Positions 5,645 to 13,312 of a stretch of DNA of 18,162 nt are shown here, piece after piece. Both the position numbers and the translations under genes were made by a program. The notes below the pieces were generated by a model. The model worked only from the letters and a program-made list of their open reading frames with translations, did no database searches and was not told the origin of the DNA. The DNA comes from an uncultured bacterium (GTDB lineage Bacteria > Patescibacteriota > Minisyncoccia > Phycocordibacterales > PALSA-1337), in contig CAIPWS010000081.1 of assembly GCA_903868845.1 (NCBI GenBank), positions 1 through 18,162 on the forward strand. Direction: 5' to 3'. Each line of letters starts with the position of its first letter. Position 1 is the first letter of the stretch.

Positions 5645-5995
5645 ATGAAGTCTGATATTAAAATAATTAATGAAAAAATTTCCAAAGAAGAGTTGGTTCA
5701 ACTTGCTAAGACTTTTTACGTGACAATGATAAAAGGTGTAGTTGACCTTGAAACTGAGTCAGTCGCTTTTGGTGGGGAATATCATATAGATGCCAATAAT
5801 TATTTGATAGAAAACGGTTCCAAGCAGGCCAATCTCTGGGGCTTCAACATCTTTTTTGATAGACCTCGAGAATCTTGGATAGAATATACTTCTCTTATAA
5901 ATATCCGACCACAAGTTGGAAATATGGAAATGGAGGTCAAGGATCAATCAATCAGAAATAGGATGAAGCGCATTATTGACTCAAAAATATCATGA
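5645..5995 (+). CDS. DUF5674-type protein
   Basis: A 116-aa soluble protein that I assign to the DUF5674 family from the order V-T-M-I-K-G-V-V-D-L-E-T-E, G-G-E-Y-H-I-D-A-N-N, L-I-E-N-G-S-K-Q-A-N-L-W-G-F-N-I, and I-E-Y-T-S-L-I-N-I-R-P. The conserved H-x-D and the basic/acidic strand edges look like a small enzyme or nucleic-acid-binding fold, but no activity is established. I chose ATG 5645 over GTG 5627 because the -10 promoter lies at 5633-5638. Its stop overlaps the next ATG (ATGA at 5992-5995), so the two genes are translationally coupled. Confidence 0.75.
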   Translation: MKSDIKIINEKISKEELVQLAKTFYVTMIKGVVDLETESVAFGGEYHIDANNYLIENGSKQANLWGFNIFFDRPRESWIEYTSLINIRPQVGNMEMEVKDQSIRNRMKRIIDSKIS

Positions 5996-6291
5996 ACACC
6001 CAAAGAACCTCATTATTTCTTATGGCCAATCTTGGGGCTGAGGTCTCAAGGATTTTTTCTGCAAAAGAAGCTATTGACGAAAAGCGTGTCAAAGAGAGTT
6101 TTGAAAGAGCACAGAAAATTATTGAGGAATTGATGACTATTCCAGATATGAAGACTAGAAAAGTTGAGGTTGATTTATTGAGAGAGGCTATTCTCAGTGC
6201 AACAAAACTGGATAATAATTCTGATTCCTCAAAGAAAAATCTGATGACCTATTTTACACCGTTTGCTTTAAGGTTGATGAATACTAATTAA
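5992..6291 (+). CDS. small helical protein, partner of DUF5674 gene
   Basis: A 99-aa, almost entirely helical, charged protein (R-V-K-E-S-F-E-R-A-Q-K-I-I-E-E-L-M, K-V-E-V-D-L-L-R-E-A-I-L) with no signal peptide or membrane segment. No family recognised. It starts within the stop of the DUF5674 gene (4-base overlap), which argues that it is translated and that the two products act together. Its TAA (6289-6291) overlaps the ftsK stop on the opposite strand, leaving no room for a terminator between the convergent genes. Confidence 0.7.
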   Translation: MNTQRTSLFLMANLGAEVSRIFSAKEAIDEKRVKESFERAQKIIEELMTIPDMKTRKVEVDLLREAILSATKLDNNSDSSKKNLMTYFTPFALRLMNTN

Positions 6292-8672
6292 ATCCCCAAT
6301 TCCTCTGCAATCTTGTCTGTCTCGCCACCATTTTCGCCTGGAAGTCCGTTTAGGTTGCTGCTGCCATTGAAGCTACCATTGCCAGTAAATGCGGCACCTC
6401 CTCCAGAAGAACCACCACCTAGGACTTCGCGAGGCTTGGAACCATTTGCTGGACCGATAACACCCTGGTCTTCGAGCAAGTCCATAAGCTTTGCAGCACG
6501 TGAATAGCCAACACCAAGTTTGCGTTGAATATACGAAGTAGAAGCTTTGCCCGCAGCTATGACAGATTCTTTTGCTGCTTCATAAAGTTCATCCTGGTCT
6601 TCTAGGGAATCGCCGTCGAGGTCTATGTTTGCACTAAATGCGGCGCCAGATCCAGCCTCACTCATATTCAAGTTGATCTCACCAAGTATTTCGTCCTTAT
6701 ATTGGTCAGCGAGGAACTTCACAACCGCCTTGACCTCACCCTCAGAAATATAAGCAGACTGCAAACGAACAGGTTTTGACATTTCACCACCGAGATAGAG
6801 CATGTCACCAGCACCAAGAAGTTTCTCAGCACCCATCTGGTCGAGAATTGTACGAGAATCTATCTGGGAAGCGACCTGCAATGCCACGCGAGTAGGGATG
6901 TTTGCCTTGATAAGACCAGTAATGACGTTCACGCTTGGGCGCTGTGTAGAAACCACCAAGTGGATACCGACCGCGCGACTCATCTGTGCGAGACGGACGA
7001 TAGCAGACTCAAGTTCTCGTGGATATGTCTGCATTATATCGGCCAATTCATCTATGACGATGGCTATGTAAGGCATGGTCTCAGGAAGCTTAGTTGGATC
7101 AGCCTTTTTGTCTAACTTGAGAACATTGACGGCTGGAGCCAAGACATTTTTGTGGTAAGAGTCTATGTCGCGAGCCGAATTCTTCTCAAGAATGTCGTAA
7201 CGGCGACTCATTTCCTTGGCGGCCCACTTGAGAGCGAGGATGGCCTTCTTCGGATCCGTTATGACGGGAGTAAGAAGGTGAGGAATCTTGTTATAGAGTG
7301 TAAGTTCGACACGCTTAGGGTCTATCATGATGAACTTCAGGTTTTCTGGTGAGTTTCTATATAGAAGGGAGGTGATGAGGGCATGAATACTGACAGATTT
7401 ACCAGATCCGGTGGCACCAGCGATAAGTATGTGAGGAGCTTTGGCCAAATTGCAGAAATGAGCACGGCCAGTGATATCTTTTCCGAGAGACATGAACAAA
7501 GGTTTCTCTGAATCTTGGAATTCTGTGGCCGCAAGCAGAGTAGCGAGACCAACAGTTGTCTTGGCGGTGTTTGGTACTTCTATACCAACAAGAGATTTTC
7601 CAGGAATTGGAGCTTCTATACGAATAGGGTGGGCCGCAAGAGCGAGTGAGAGGTCATTGTTGAGAGTGACTATACGAGAAAGCTTCACACCCTCGGCTGG
7701 CTTGAGGGAATAACGAGTGACGGAAGGACCTATAGAGATCTCATCCATCTCCACTGTTATGCCGAAGTTCTGAAGAGTACGTTTGATGATATTTGCATTT
7801 GCCTTGATGTCACCAGTCTCTGGTTTGCCTTTGTCCTTCTCAAGCAAAGAGAGTGGGGGAGGATTGAAAGGCTTCATGAGTGGTACTTGTATAGCGGAAG
7901 CGAATGCCCCAGCATCTTCATCTGTGAGATCTAGAGGATTGGTTTTTACCGCATTTGCTTTGGCAGCTTTTTTCGCTCTCGCAATAGCCTCAGCTGCTTC
8001 TAGTTGCGCAGCAGTCTTACCACCGAGGGCGTCGACTCCAATATTTGCAGCTGCCTCCTCAAGAGCATGATCTATCTTGGCTTCTTCATCATCATTCATA
8101 TCATCGTTTCCAGCACCTGCGCCGGCTGAAACTTTTTTACCATTTTTCAAAACTTTGTCTGAACTCTTGAACCATCTCCAGAACATGAGATGCTCAACAG
8201 TGAAATGGGCTTCGAACAATATGAAGAGTGATACGACAACCAACACTATAAGTAGTATTGTTGTTGCATAAACATCCAATATCTTTTCAAGAGGTGTAGC
8301 AACGATGCGTCCGAAGAAGCCGCCGTTTCCAACACTTGCTATGTGGATGATGCCAAGACTGGAAAAGAAAAAGACGATAGCACCAATAGTTTTTGAAAGT
8401 CTAAATTTCTTTTCTATACCACGCAAAAGTGCGATACCAACCATGATGGCAATAACCGGTATAAGGAAATATCCGACACCACACAATCTAGTGAAGAACA
8501 TGTAGGCGTATTCACCCAAAGGACCAGCTTTTCCGAACGAAGCCAATATAGATAATATAGTTATCAAAAATGAAAATATAGCCAATACTGTTTGTACTGT
8601 TTCTTCACTCATGTCGTTCCAGAACTTTGCCTTTTTAATAAAATCTGAATCCTTGTCTTTTTTCTTTGCCAT
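6288..8672 (-). CDS. ftsK: DNA translocase FtsK/SpoIIIE
   Basis: A 794-aa FtsK from ATG 8672 (M-A-K-K-K-D-K-D). Four membrane helices lie at about 29-47, 56-81, 95-115 and 137-157, followed by an acidic then Ala-rich linker (about 185-260). The alpha domain comes next, then the RecA-like motor with Walker A G-A-T-G-S-G-K-S (about 419-426), D-P-K-R-V-E and Walker B I-V-I-D-E-L-A-D, and V-S-T-Q-R-P-S. A winged-helix gamma domain (A-A-G-K-A-S-T-S-Y-I-Q-R-K-L-G-V-G-Y-S-R-A-A) follows. FtsK pumps chromosomal DNA through the division septum. After the gamma domain there is an unusual ~45-residue Gly/Ser/Asn-rich tail. An ATG 11 codons upstream is possible but overlaps the promoter. Confidence 0.95.
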   Translation of the reverse strand: MAKKKDKDSDFIKKAKFWNDMSEETVQTVLAIFSFLITILSILASFGKAGPLGEYAYMFFTRLCGVGYFLIPVIAIMVGIALLRGIEKKFRLSKTIGAIVFFFSSLGIIHIASVGNGGFFGRIVATPLEKILDVYATTILLIVLVVVSLFILFEAHFTVEHLMFWRWFKSSDKVLKNGKKVSAGAGAGNDDMNDDEEAKIDHALEEAAANIGVDALGGKTAAQLEAAEAIARAKKAAKANAVKTNPLDLTDEDAGAFASAIQVPLMKPFNPPPLSLLEKDKGKPETGDIKANANIIKRTLQNFGITVEMDEISIGPSVTRYSLKPAEGVKLSRIVTLNNDLSLALAAHPIRIEAPIPGKSLVGIEVPNTAKTTVGLATLLAATEFQDSEKPLFMSLGKDITGRAHFCNLAKAPHILIAGATGSGKSVSIHALITSLLYRNSPENLKFIMIDPKRVELTLYNKIPHLLTPVITDPKKAILALKWAAKEMSRRYDILEKNSARDIDSYHKNVLAPAVNVLKLDKKADPTKLPETMPYIAIVIDELADIMQTYPRELESAIVRLAQMSRAVGIHLVVSTQRPSVNVITGLIKANIPTRVALQVASQIDSRTILDQMGAEKLLGAGDMLYLGGEMSKPVRLQSAYISEGEVKAVVKFLADQYKDEILGEINLNMSEAGSGAAFSANIDLDGDSLEDQDELYEAAKESVIAAGKASTSYIQRKLGVGYSRAAKLMDLLEDQGVIGPANGSKPREVLGGGSSGGGAAFTGNGSFNGSSNLNGLPGENGGETDKIAEELGI

Positions 8673-8689
8673 AATATTTGTTTGTCCTA

Positions 8690-8698
8690 ATAATAACA
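8690..8698 (-). promoter_or_regulatory. extended -10 promoter of ftsK
   Basis: On the minus strand TG-T-TATTAT occurs 17 bases before the chosen ftsK ATG, giving a predicted leader of about 10 bases. The form TGnTATTAT is the same as at 5630-5638. No convincing -35 is seen. Confidence 0.4.
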
Positions 8699-8771
8699 CA
8701 GTCATACATCATTTGTGATATAGATCCGCAGCACAAGTGCAACACAGCCTAGAGACCTTGCAAATTTTCTC

Positions 8772-8883
8772 TAAAGGACTACAATGGGAATATAAGACAG
8801 AGTAACGAAACAGAGTAAAAGACAGTCAAAAACTAGTTAAAAAAAGAAAAGGACAAATTTCATCAAAAAGACTATAAAAGACA
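8772..8883 (+). repeat. array of AAAGGAC / AAAAGAC words before the wHTH gene
   Basis: Six copies of the word AAA(A)G(G)AC(A/T) lie in 112 bases: 8772-8780, 8793-8799, 8816-8824, 8847-8855, 8865-8873 and 8874-8883. They fill the region between the ftsK and wHTH-gene starts. One of them, with TATAAA at 8873-8878 and AGGACA at 8850-8855 (17-base spacing), could double as the promoter. The repeated word may be an operator; this is inference. Confidence 0.5.
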
Positions 8884-8896
8884 CATATAAAATCTT

Positions 8897-9718
8897 ATGG
8901 ACAATAAAGACATTAACAGTCAGCCAAATAACGAACTTCCTATACATGACCCAATTAAGTGGAAATCACTTGGCTTTTTCAGTGCTGAGGAATACCTTCT
9001 TTATGTCTTTAAGAAGATAGAGAAGATCACCGCTGCCCTTTATCTAGTGTCAGGACTTCTAAAGGACGAAGAGCCAATAAAGTGGGAACTTCGTGACCGT
9101 GGTATGGACCTTTTGACGTCGTCCTTTACAGCCTCTTCAACTCTTCCTGGTGATAAAAATGTTGTCATCCAGTCGTTATTCACAGCTGCTTTGGAAACTA
9201 TTTCTTTGTTGAATGTTGCCAAGATTTCGAATTTGGTCACAGACATGAATCACCGCTTATTGGTGCGTGAGATAGATAACATTTTGGGCTTACTTCGTGA
9301 TCGACTTGCAGCAAATGCAGAGAATGCTGGATATGTCCTTTCCGATGTTTTCTTTAAGACACCAAATCTTTTTTCCACTGATTTTAAGTCAACAGGTGAT
9401 ATGGCTGGCAATCAGAAATCTGGTCAGGTTTCCGGAAATATTTCGACACAAAATCCAAAAGGACATGCCGGTGATATTATGGCTTCAAGTAAGCCTGTTC
9501 ATAAAGGACATGCTGATGTTCAGGTGAAAAAGACTGAAAGACAGGAGCTCATAATTACAGCCTTAAAAGGACAGTCAAATTTGACCATAAAAGACTTCAC
9601 AAGGATCATAAAAGACTGCAGTGAGAAGACTATACAGCGTGAATTGTTGGCCATGGTAGACGGCGGACTTATAAAGAAGGAAGGGGAGAGGCGTTGGTCA
9701 CGATATTCACTAAAATAG
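8897..9718 (+). CDS. C-terminal winged-helix protein, likely DNA-binding regulator
   Basis: A 273-aa soluble protein. Residues about 20-150 form a helical N-terminal domain (F-S-A-E-E-Y-L-L-Y-V-F-K-K-I-E-K-I). Residues about 155-212 are a low-complexity linker with two K-G-H-A segments, and 213-273 form a winged helix: Q-E-L-I-I-T-A-L-K, then D-C-S-E-K-T-I-Q-R-E-L-L as recognition helix and G-E-R-R-W-S-R-Y-S as wing. The C-terminus resembles DeoR-type helix-turn-helix domains that recognise operator DNA. No catalytic motif is visible. It has no Shine-Dalgarno, and a TATAAA (8886-8891) ends five bases before the ATG. The AAAGGACA words in its upstream region recur within its own linker and helix-turn-helix coding sequence. 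Confidence 0.75.
   Translation: MDNKDINSQPNNELPIHDPIKWKSLGFFSAEEYLLYVFKKIEKITAALYLVSGLLKDEEPIKWELRDRGMDLLTSSFTASSTLPGDKNVVIQSLFTAALETISLLNVAKISNLVTDMNHRLLVREIDNILGLLRDRLAANAENAGYVLSDVFFKTPNLFSTDFKSTGDMAGNQKSGQVSGNISTQNPKGHAGDIMASSKPVHKGHADVQVKKTERQELIITALKGQSNLTIKDFTRIIKDCSEKTIQRELLAMVDGGLIKKEGERRWSRYSLK
9457..9631 (+). repeat. intragenic AAAGGAC / AAAAGAC words in the wHTH gene
   Basis: The same word as in the upstream array appears at about 9457-9465, 9502-9510, 9527-9535, 9536-9543, 9564-9573, 9588-9596, 9609-9617 and, more loosely, 9624-9631. The copy at 9563-9579 (TTAAAAGGACAGTCAAA) is nearly identical to the upstream copy at 8816-8830 (TAAAAGACAGTCAAA). Part of this reflects Lys-Gly and Lys-Asp codon pairs, so independent significance is uncertain. 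Confidence 0.4.
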
Positions 9719-9822
9719 GCCTATATTCAGTATATATAGTATATAAGCACCCAAGATTGACTTTTGGTCGTATTTAGCCTAGTATTACCTGCGTTATCCA
9801 CAAATGGGCCTTTTGTTACATA

Positions 9823-9852
9823 TTGTTACTTAGGGCTCTTATGCGTTATAAT
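9823..9852 (+). promoter_or_regulatory. sigma70-type promoter upstream of the surface protein gene
   Basis: TTGTTA (9823-9828) and a perfect TATAAT (9847-9852) are 18 bases apart. If used, transcription would start near 9859 and give a leader of about 340 bases before the ATG at 10202. The second TATAAT near 10079 is an alternative with no -35. Confidence 0.5.
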
Positions 9853-10138
9853 GCTTTGTAACGAGTGCGTATGTCTGCCCATGTTTTTGGGATATTCATA
9901 TGTATTCGTCTCAGAGGTCAAACTTTGAGAGATGCGAACTTTGAAAATTACATAGTGTGAAATAATGTAAATACTTAGAGGTTCGTCTTATTTACTAGCC
10001 CACTAAATTCTTTGTCTGGAAGTCGATAGTACGGACAGGGAAATGTGGAATAAATGTCTCGCGGTCGACCCGCTTTCGTATAATAAAAATATGAGATCGG
10101 AACGCGAACATACTTTAGTTAGATTATTAGTTACAAAT

Positions 10139-10180
10139 TGCGTAACGTCTCTTATTTTATTAATAACAAGAGATATCGCA
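10139..10180 (+). other. stem-loop in the 5' UTR of the surface protein gene
   Basis: TGCG (10139-10142) pairs with CGCA (10177-10180). TCTCTT (10148-10153) pairs with AAGAGA (10168-10173), and the AT loop itself contains the palindrome TTATTAATAA. It lies 21 bases before the ATG. Such 5' hairpins often stabilise abundant mRNAs; this role is inferred. Confidence 0.45.
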
Positions 10181-10201
10181 TTAATTATAAAAACAATAGA
10201 T

Positions 10202-12049
10202 ATGAAAAGAATTCTTATTGCTACAACAGCAGTCGTATTGGGCTTCGCTGTTTTGGCTTCAGCTGCTACTTTCGGTGCTAACCTCACAGTTGGTTCACAA
10301 GGTGCAGATGTCACAGCACTTCAGACAGCACTTATCGCTGCAGGATACAGTATCCCAGCTGGTGCTACAGGTTACTTCGGTTCACAGACAAAGTCTGCAG
10401 TTCAGAAGTACCAGGCTGCTAACAGCATCCCTGCTACAGGTTTCGTAGGTCCTCTTACTCGTGCTAAGTTGAACGGTGGTGTTGCAGCTGCTCCAGCAGC
10501 AACTTGCCCAGTAGGCTTCACATGTACAGCTAATGCTGGTACAACAGGCACAGTTACAAATCCAGTAGTTACAGGCCCAGTCGGTATCACAACAGCTGGC
10601 GTCCCTGGTATCTTGAGCGTAACTCCAGGTCCTATCTCAACATCAGTTTTGAATGTTGGACAGAACATGGTTCCAGTTATGGCAATTCGTAACCAGGCTC
10701 AGTATTCCGATATCGCAATACAGTCTGTTACTATTGACCTTGGAAACAACACAACAGTTTACAACAAGATCTTCAGCAAGATCTACGTTACCGATGGTAC
10801 TAACGTCCTAGCATCAGTTCCTTTGAACTCTTCAACAGTTGTTCAGAATGGAAACGACTACGTCGTTGGTCTCGCTGGTTTCAACTTTGTAGTTCCAAAG
10901 GGTACTTACAGAGATTTGATAGTCAAGGCTGACCTTTACGGTGCTATTGACTCTATCTACACAGGTAAGGCAATCAACTTGTCTCTTCCTGGCAACGCAG
11001 TTCGTGGTGTTGACGGTGCTGGCGTGAACTTGTATGGTCCTTTGACAGCATTCACACAGACAATCACTCTCAACCCAAGCTTGGTTGACAATGCACAGGC
11101 TAACGTCTCTTTGGACGCAGCTTCACCATTGGTAGGTTCTATTCCAGTCACTGACACAACAAATAACCAATACTTGGGTCTCCCAGTCTTGATATTTGAT
11201 GTCAATGCACAGAATGACAATCTCCACCTCCATAACGTTAGCGTACAGCTCGTTACTTCAGGTGTAGGTCAGATAAATGCTGCTTACCTCTTCCAGGGTT
11301 CAACACAGATCATGTCATCTGGTGTCTCTGGTGGTTATGCAATATTTAGCAACATTACAGATGGTACACAGGGTGCAAACATTCCTGTCAACACAACAGT
11401 TCCTTATACTGTTAAGGTTGATGCAACAGGTGTTAGCTCATCTACTTCACCATTCGTCGTTAGAGCTATATTTGATGGCGCTTCAGCAAGCACAACAGTT
11501 TATAACTCAATCGATGGTAATGCTACTTCTTCTGGTGTCGCTACTGGTAATAACCAGACAGTCGCAAGCAAGGGTCCTTTGTTCACACTCGTTGGTACTC
11601 CTTCGATCGTGAAGACAAACATCACAGCTGGTGGTGCTACAACCACAACCTTCCAGTACTCAGCAACATTCAATGTTCAAGTACAGGCAATTGGTACAGA
11701 TGTGGTCTTGGGTCTCCCAAATGCAACAACAACTCCAGTCGCCTTCTCTTCAACGACCGCTCAGGTTTACATGAACGGAAGTGCTCTTGGACTTGTCAGT
11801 GCTTCAGCAGGTGTTACAGCTTACTCACAACCTACAAATACAACCATCTCAGTTGATGGCACAAATTTCACAGTTGCACGTAATTCTTCTGTAACAATCC
11901 CAGTCACTTACTCATTCACAATCGAAGCACCAGGTGCTAACACATATGGTGTCCAGTTGAATAGTATTGGTTGGAACTCAGCTTCAACAGGCAATACAGC
12001 ATCAGCCTTCATGACTGGTCAGCCTCAGTGGAGAACAGCATCAATCTAA
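10202..12049 (+). CDS. secreted surface protein with N-terminal peptidoglycan-binding domain
   Basis: A 615-aa exported protein. Residues 1-22 are a signal peptide (M-K-R-I-L-I-A-T-T-A-V-V-L-G-F-A, cleavage near A-S-A-A). Residues about 27-92 are a PG_binding_1 domain (G-S-Q-G-A-D-V-T-A-L-Q, G-Y-F-G-S-Q-T-K-S-A-V-Q-K-Y-Q, V-G-P-L-T-R-A-K-L). A linker with a C-x5-C pair (102/108) leads to a ~490-residue Thr/Ser/Asn/Val-rich all-beta region. It looks like an S-layer-like or fibrous surface protein fixed to the wall. Codon use is strongly skewed (ACA, GCT, GTT, CAG), suggesting high expression, as do the long leader, UTR hairpin and strong terminator. I chose ATG 10202 over an upstream ATG at 10043 because the signal peptide begins there. 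The beta region is not matched to a family. Confidence 0.85.
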   Translation: MKRILIATTAVVLGFAVLASAATFGANLTVGSQGADVTALQTALIAAGYSIPAGATGYFGSQTKSAVQKYQAANSIPATGFVGPLTRAKLNGGVAAAPAATCPVGFTCTANAGTTGTVTNPVVTGPVGITTAGVPGILSVTPGPISTSVLNVGQNMVPVMAIRNQAQYSDIAIQSVTIDLGNNTTVYNKIFSKIYVTDGTNVLASVPLNSSTVVQNGNDYVVGLAGFNFVVPKGTYRDLIVKADLYGAIDSIYTGKAINLSLPGNAVRGVDGAGVNLYGPLTAFTQTITLNPSLVDNAQANVSLDAASPLVGSIPVTDTTNNQYLGLPVLIFDVNAQNDNLHLHNVSVQLVTSGVGQINAAYLFQGSTQIMSSGVSGGYAIFSNITDGTQGANIPVNTTVPYTVKVDATGVSSSTSPFVVRAIFDGASASTTVYNSIDGNATSSGVATGNNQTVASKGPLFTLVGTPSIVKTNITAGGATTTTFQYSATFNVQVQAIGTDVVLGLPNATTTPVAFSSTTAQVYMNGSALGLVSASAGVTAYSQPTNTTISVDGTNFTVARNSSVTIPVTYSFTIEAPGANTYGVQLNSIGWNSASTGNTASAFMTGQPQWRTASI

Positions 12050-12107
12050 CCTTCATAAGTTAGTTTGAGTCTGAGTACTCCCTCCCAACGGGTTACATAG
12101 TTGGAAC

Positions 12108-12134
12108 AAAACCGCCTTCGGGCGGTTTTTGTTT
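12108..12134 (+). terminator. strong intrinsic terminator of the surface protein gene
   Basis: AAAACCGCC (12108-12116), a TTCG tetraloop and GGCGGTTTT (12121-12129) form a perfect 9-bp hairpin followed by TGTTTTG. It lies 59 bases after the stop at 12049. Confidence 0.95.
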
Positions 12135-12156
12135 TGCCTGGGGAGGGGATGACGAT

Positions 12157-12185
12157 TTGCTCTTCAAAGAGCAATTTGTTATATT
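12157..12185 (+). promoter_or_regulatory. promoter with overlapping palindrome before the ATPase gene
   Basis: TTGCTC (12157-12162) and TATATT (12180-12185) are 17 bases apart. A perfect inverted repeat TTGCTCT-TCAA-AGAGCAA (12157-12174) covers the -35 and spacer and could be a repressor site or a second small terminator stem. The -10 ends nine bases before the ATG at 12195. A GGTGAT (12186-12191) three bases before that ATG is complementary to the 16S rRNA tail, so either a short leader or a conventional start is possible. Confidence 0.4.
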
Positions 12186-12194
12186 GGTGATAAT

Positions 12195-13310
12195 ATGACT
12201 GTATATAAGCGTACAATAGAAGTCAAAATTGTAGAGTCTCTCTTCAAAGGCAAAATGGTTGCTATTCTCGGACCACGACAATCTGGCAAAACTACTCTTG
12301 CTAAAAAACTTATTGAGGCTTATGACGACGATGGGGCATACTGGGACTGTCAGCTAGCTGATGTGAGAGAACATTTTATTGTAGGAAAACCCGACAAGCT
12401 TTTACCGTTAGTGAAAGGTAAAAAGGTGGTCGTATTCGATGAGGCACAAACCATTCAAGATATTGGGACAATATTGAAGGTATTCCACGATACCTATCCA
12501 GGCACGCAAATCATCGCCACAGGCTCTTCGTCATTTGATCTTTCCAATAAGATAAAAGAGCCGATGACCGGGCGAATCTTCGAATTTACACTTTTACCAC
12601 TTTCACTATCCGAGATCAAAGCACACAGACCTGTAACTCGGGATGATTTGAACAATCTTATGCTATACGGATCATACCCAGCAGTTGTTGCGGCCGAGTC
12701 GGTGGAAGAAAAGAAACTTATATTAAAAAACATAGCGACACAATATTTATATAAGGACATATTTACTTTTGAGGCAATAAGAAACCCTAGAGTATTTGAG
12801 GATTTATTGACTCTGTTAGCCCTCCAGGTCGGATCTCTTGTCTCTGTCAATGAATTAGCAGGAGAACTAGGTATTAGTAGATCAGTTATTCAGAGATATC
12901 TACGATTACTTGAGCAATCTTTTATCATCAAAGTCATGCATTCATTTTCTAATAATAGGAGAACTGAGCTCAAGAAGGCCTTCAAAGTATTTATTCTCGA
13001 TGTTGGTGTTAGGAATGCTCTCATTGATGTTGATACCACACTTGATGTTCGCAAAGATGTGGGTTTTATCTTTGAAAATTACTTTATTAGTGAGCGAATA
13101 AAGGAGGGCAGTAACAATTCAATATTTCCACCAGAACTTATGTTTTGGCGAACAAAGACGGGATTTGAGGTTGATTTGATAGAAAAGAAGGGGCCAAATA
13201 TTTCTGCTTACGAATGTAAGTGGTCTGATAAGGAGGTGTTTTTCACTCAATTCAAAAAAGCCTATCCAGAAGCAGTTACTCATGTTATCACGCCAGGAGA
13301 TTTGCTTTAG
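12195..13310 (+). CDS. AAA_14/DUF4143 ATPase
   Basis: A 371-aa protein of the AAA_14 plus DUF4143 architecture. The N-terminal ATPase has Walker A G-P-R-Q-S-G-K-T-T (residues about 26-34), Walker B V-V-V-F-D-E-A-Q and sensor I-I-A-T-G-S-S-S-F-D, then F-E-F-T-L-L-P-L-S-L-S-E-I. The middle has the Y-G-S-Y-P-A-V segment and a winged helix (V-N-E-L-A-G-E-L-G-I-S-R-S-V-I-Q-R-Y). The C-terminal part reads F-W-R-T-K-T-G-F-E-V-D-L-I and A-Y-E-C-K-W-S, a restriction-endonuclease-like E-V-D...E-C-K pattern. Members are common in bacteria and archaea, often in mobile or accessory contexts; function is unknown. It is an apparently independent gene inserted between two surface-protein genes. Confidence 0.9.
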   Translation: MTVYKRTIEVKIVESLFKGKMVAILGPRQSGKTTLAKKLIEAYDDDGAYWDCQLADVREHFIVGKPDKLLPLVKGKKVVVFDEAQTIQDIGTILKVFHDTYPGTQIIATGSSSFDLSNKIKEPMTGRIFEFTLLPLSLSEIKAHRPVTRDDLNNLMLYGSYPAVVAAESVEEKKLILKNIATQYLYKDIFTFEAIRNPRVFEDLLTLLALQVGSLVSVNELAGELGISRSVIQRYLRLLEQSFIIKVMHSFSNNRRTELKKAFKVFILDVGVRNALIDVDTTLDVRKDVGFIFENYFISERIKEGSNNSIFPPELMFWRTKTGFEVDLIEKKGPNISAYECKWSDKEVFFTQFKKAYPEAVTHVITPGDLL

Positions 13311-13312
13311 TG

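Larger units (their letters stand above)
9719..10201 (+). other. 483-bp gene-poor leader region of the surface protein gene
   Basis: No convincing gene is present. I see a perfect TTATCCACA (DnaA-box consensus) at 9794-9802, two TTGTTAC words ten bases apart (9813-9819, 9823-9829), a promoter at 9823-9852, two AACTTTGA words (9921, 9937), and a GC-rich short hairpin (GCGG/CCGC near 10062-10074) followed by another TATAAT at about 10079-10084. A UTR hairpin lies at 10139-10180. A 29-codon frame (ATG 9871 to TGA 9960) follows the first promoter but has no Shine-Dalgarno and no recognisable product. The long leader is consistent with a strongly expressed, regulated downstream gene. Confidence 0.5.

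Noticed and set aside
9794..9802. DnaA box TTATCCACA as a sign of a replication origin
   Set aside because: Only one perfect box is present, with no cluster, no dnaA or dnaN gene nearby and no clear unwinding element; a 9-base match can occur by chance.
9871..9960. 29-codon frame after the TATAAT promoter
   Set aside because: No Shine-Dalgarno, no recognisable product and no terminator after it; it may be translated but cannot be supported.
10043..10201. N-terminal extension of the surface protein from ATG 10043
   Set aside because: It would bury the signal peptide behind 53 residues; the UTR hairpin and a TATAAT lie in this stretch, and M-K-R-I-L-I at 10202 is a normal signal peptide start.
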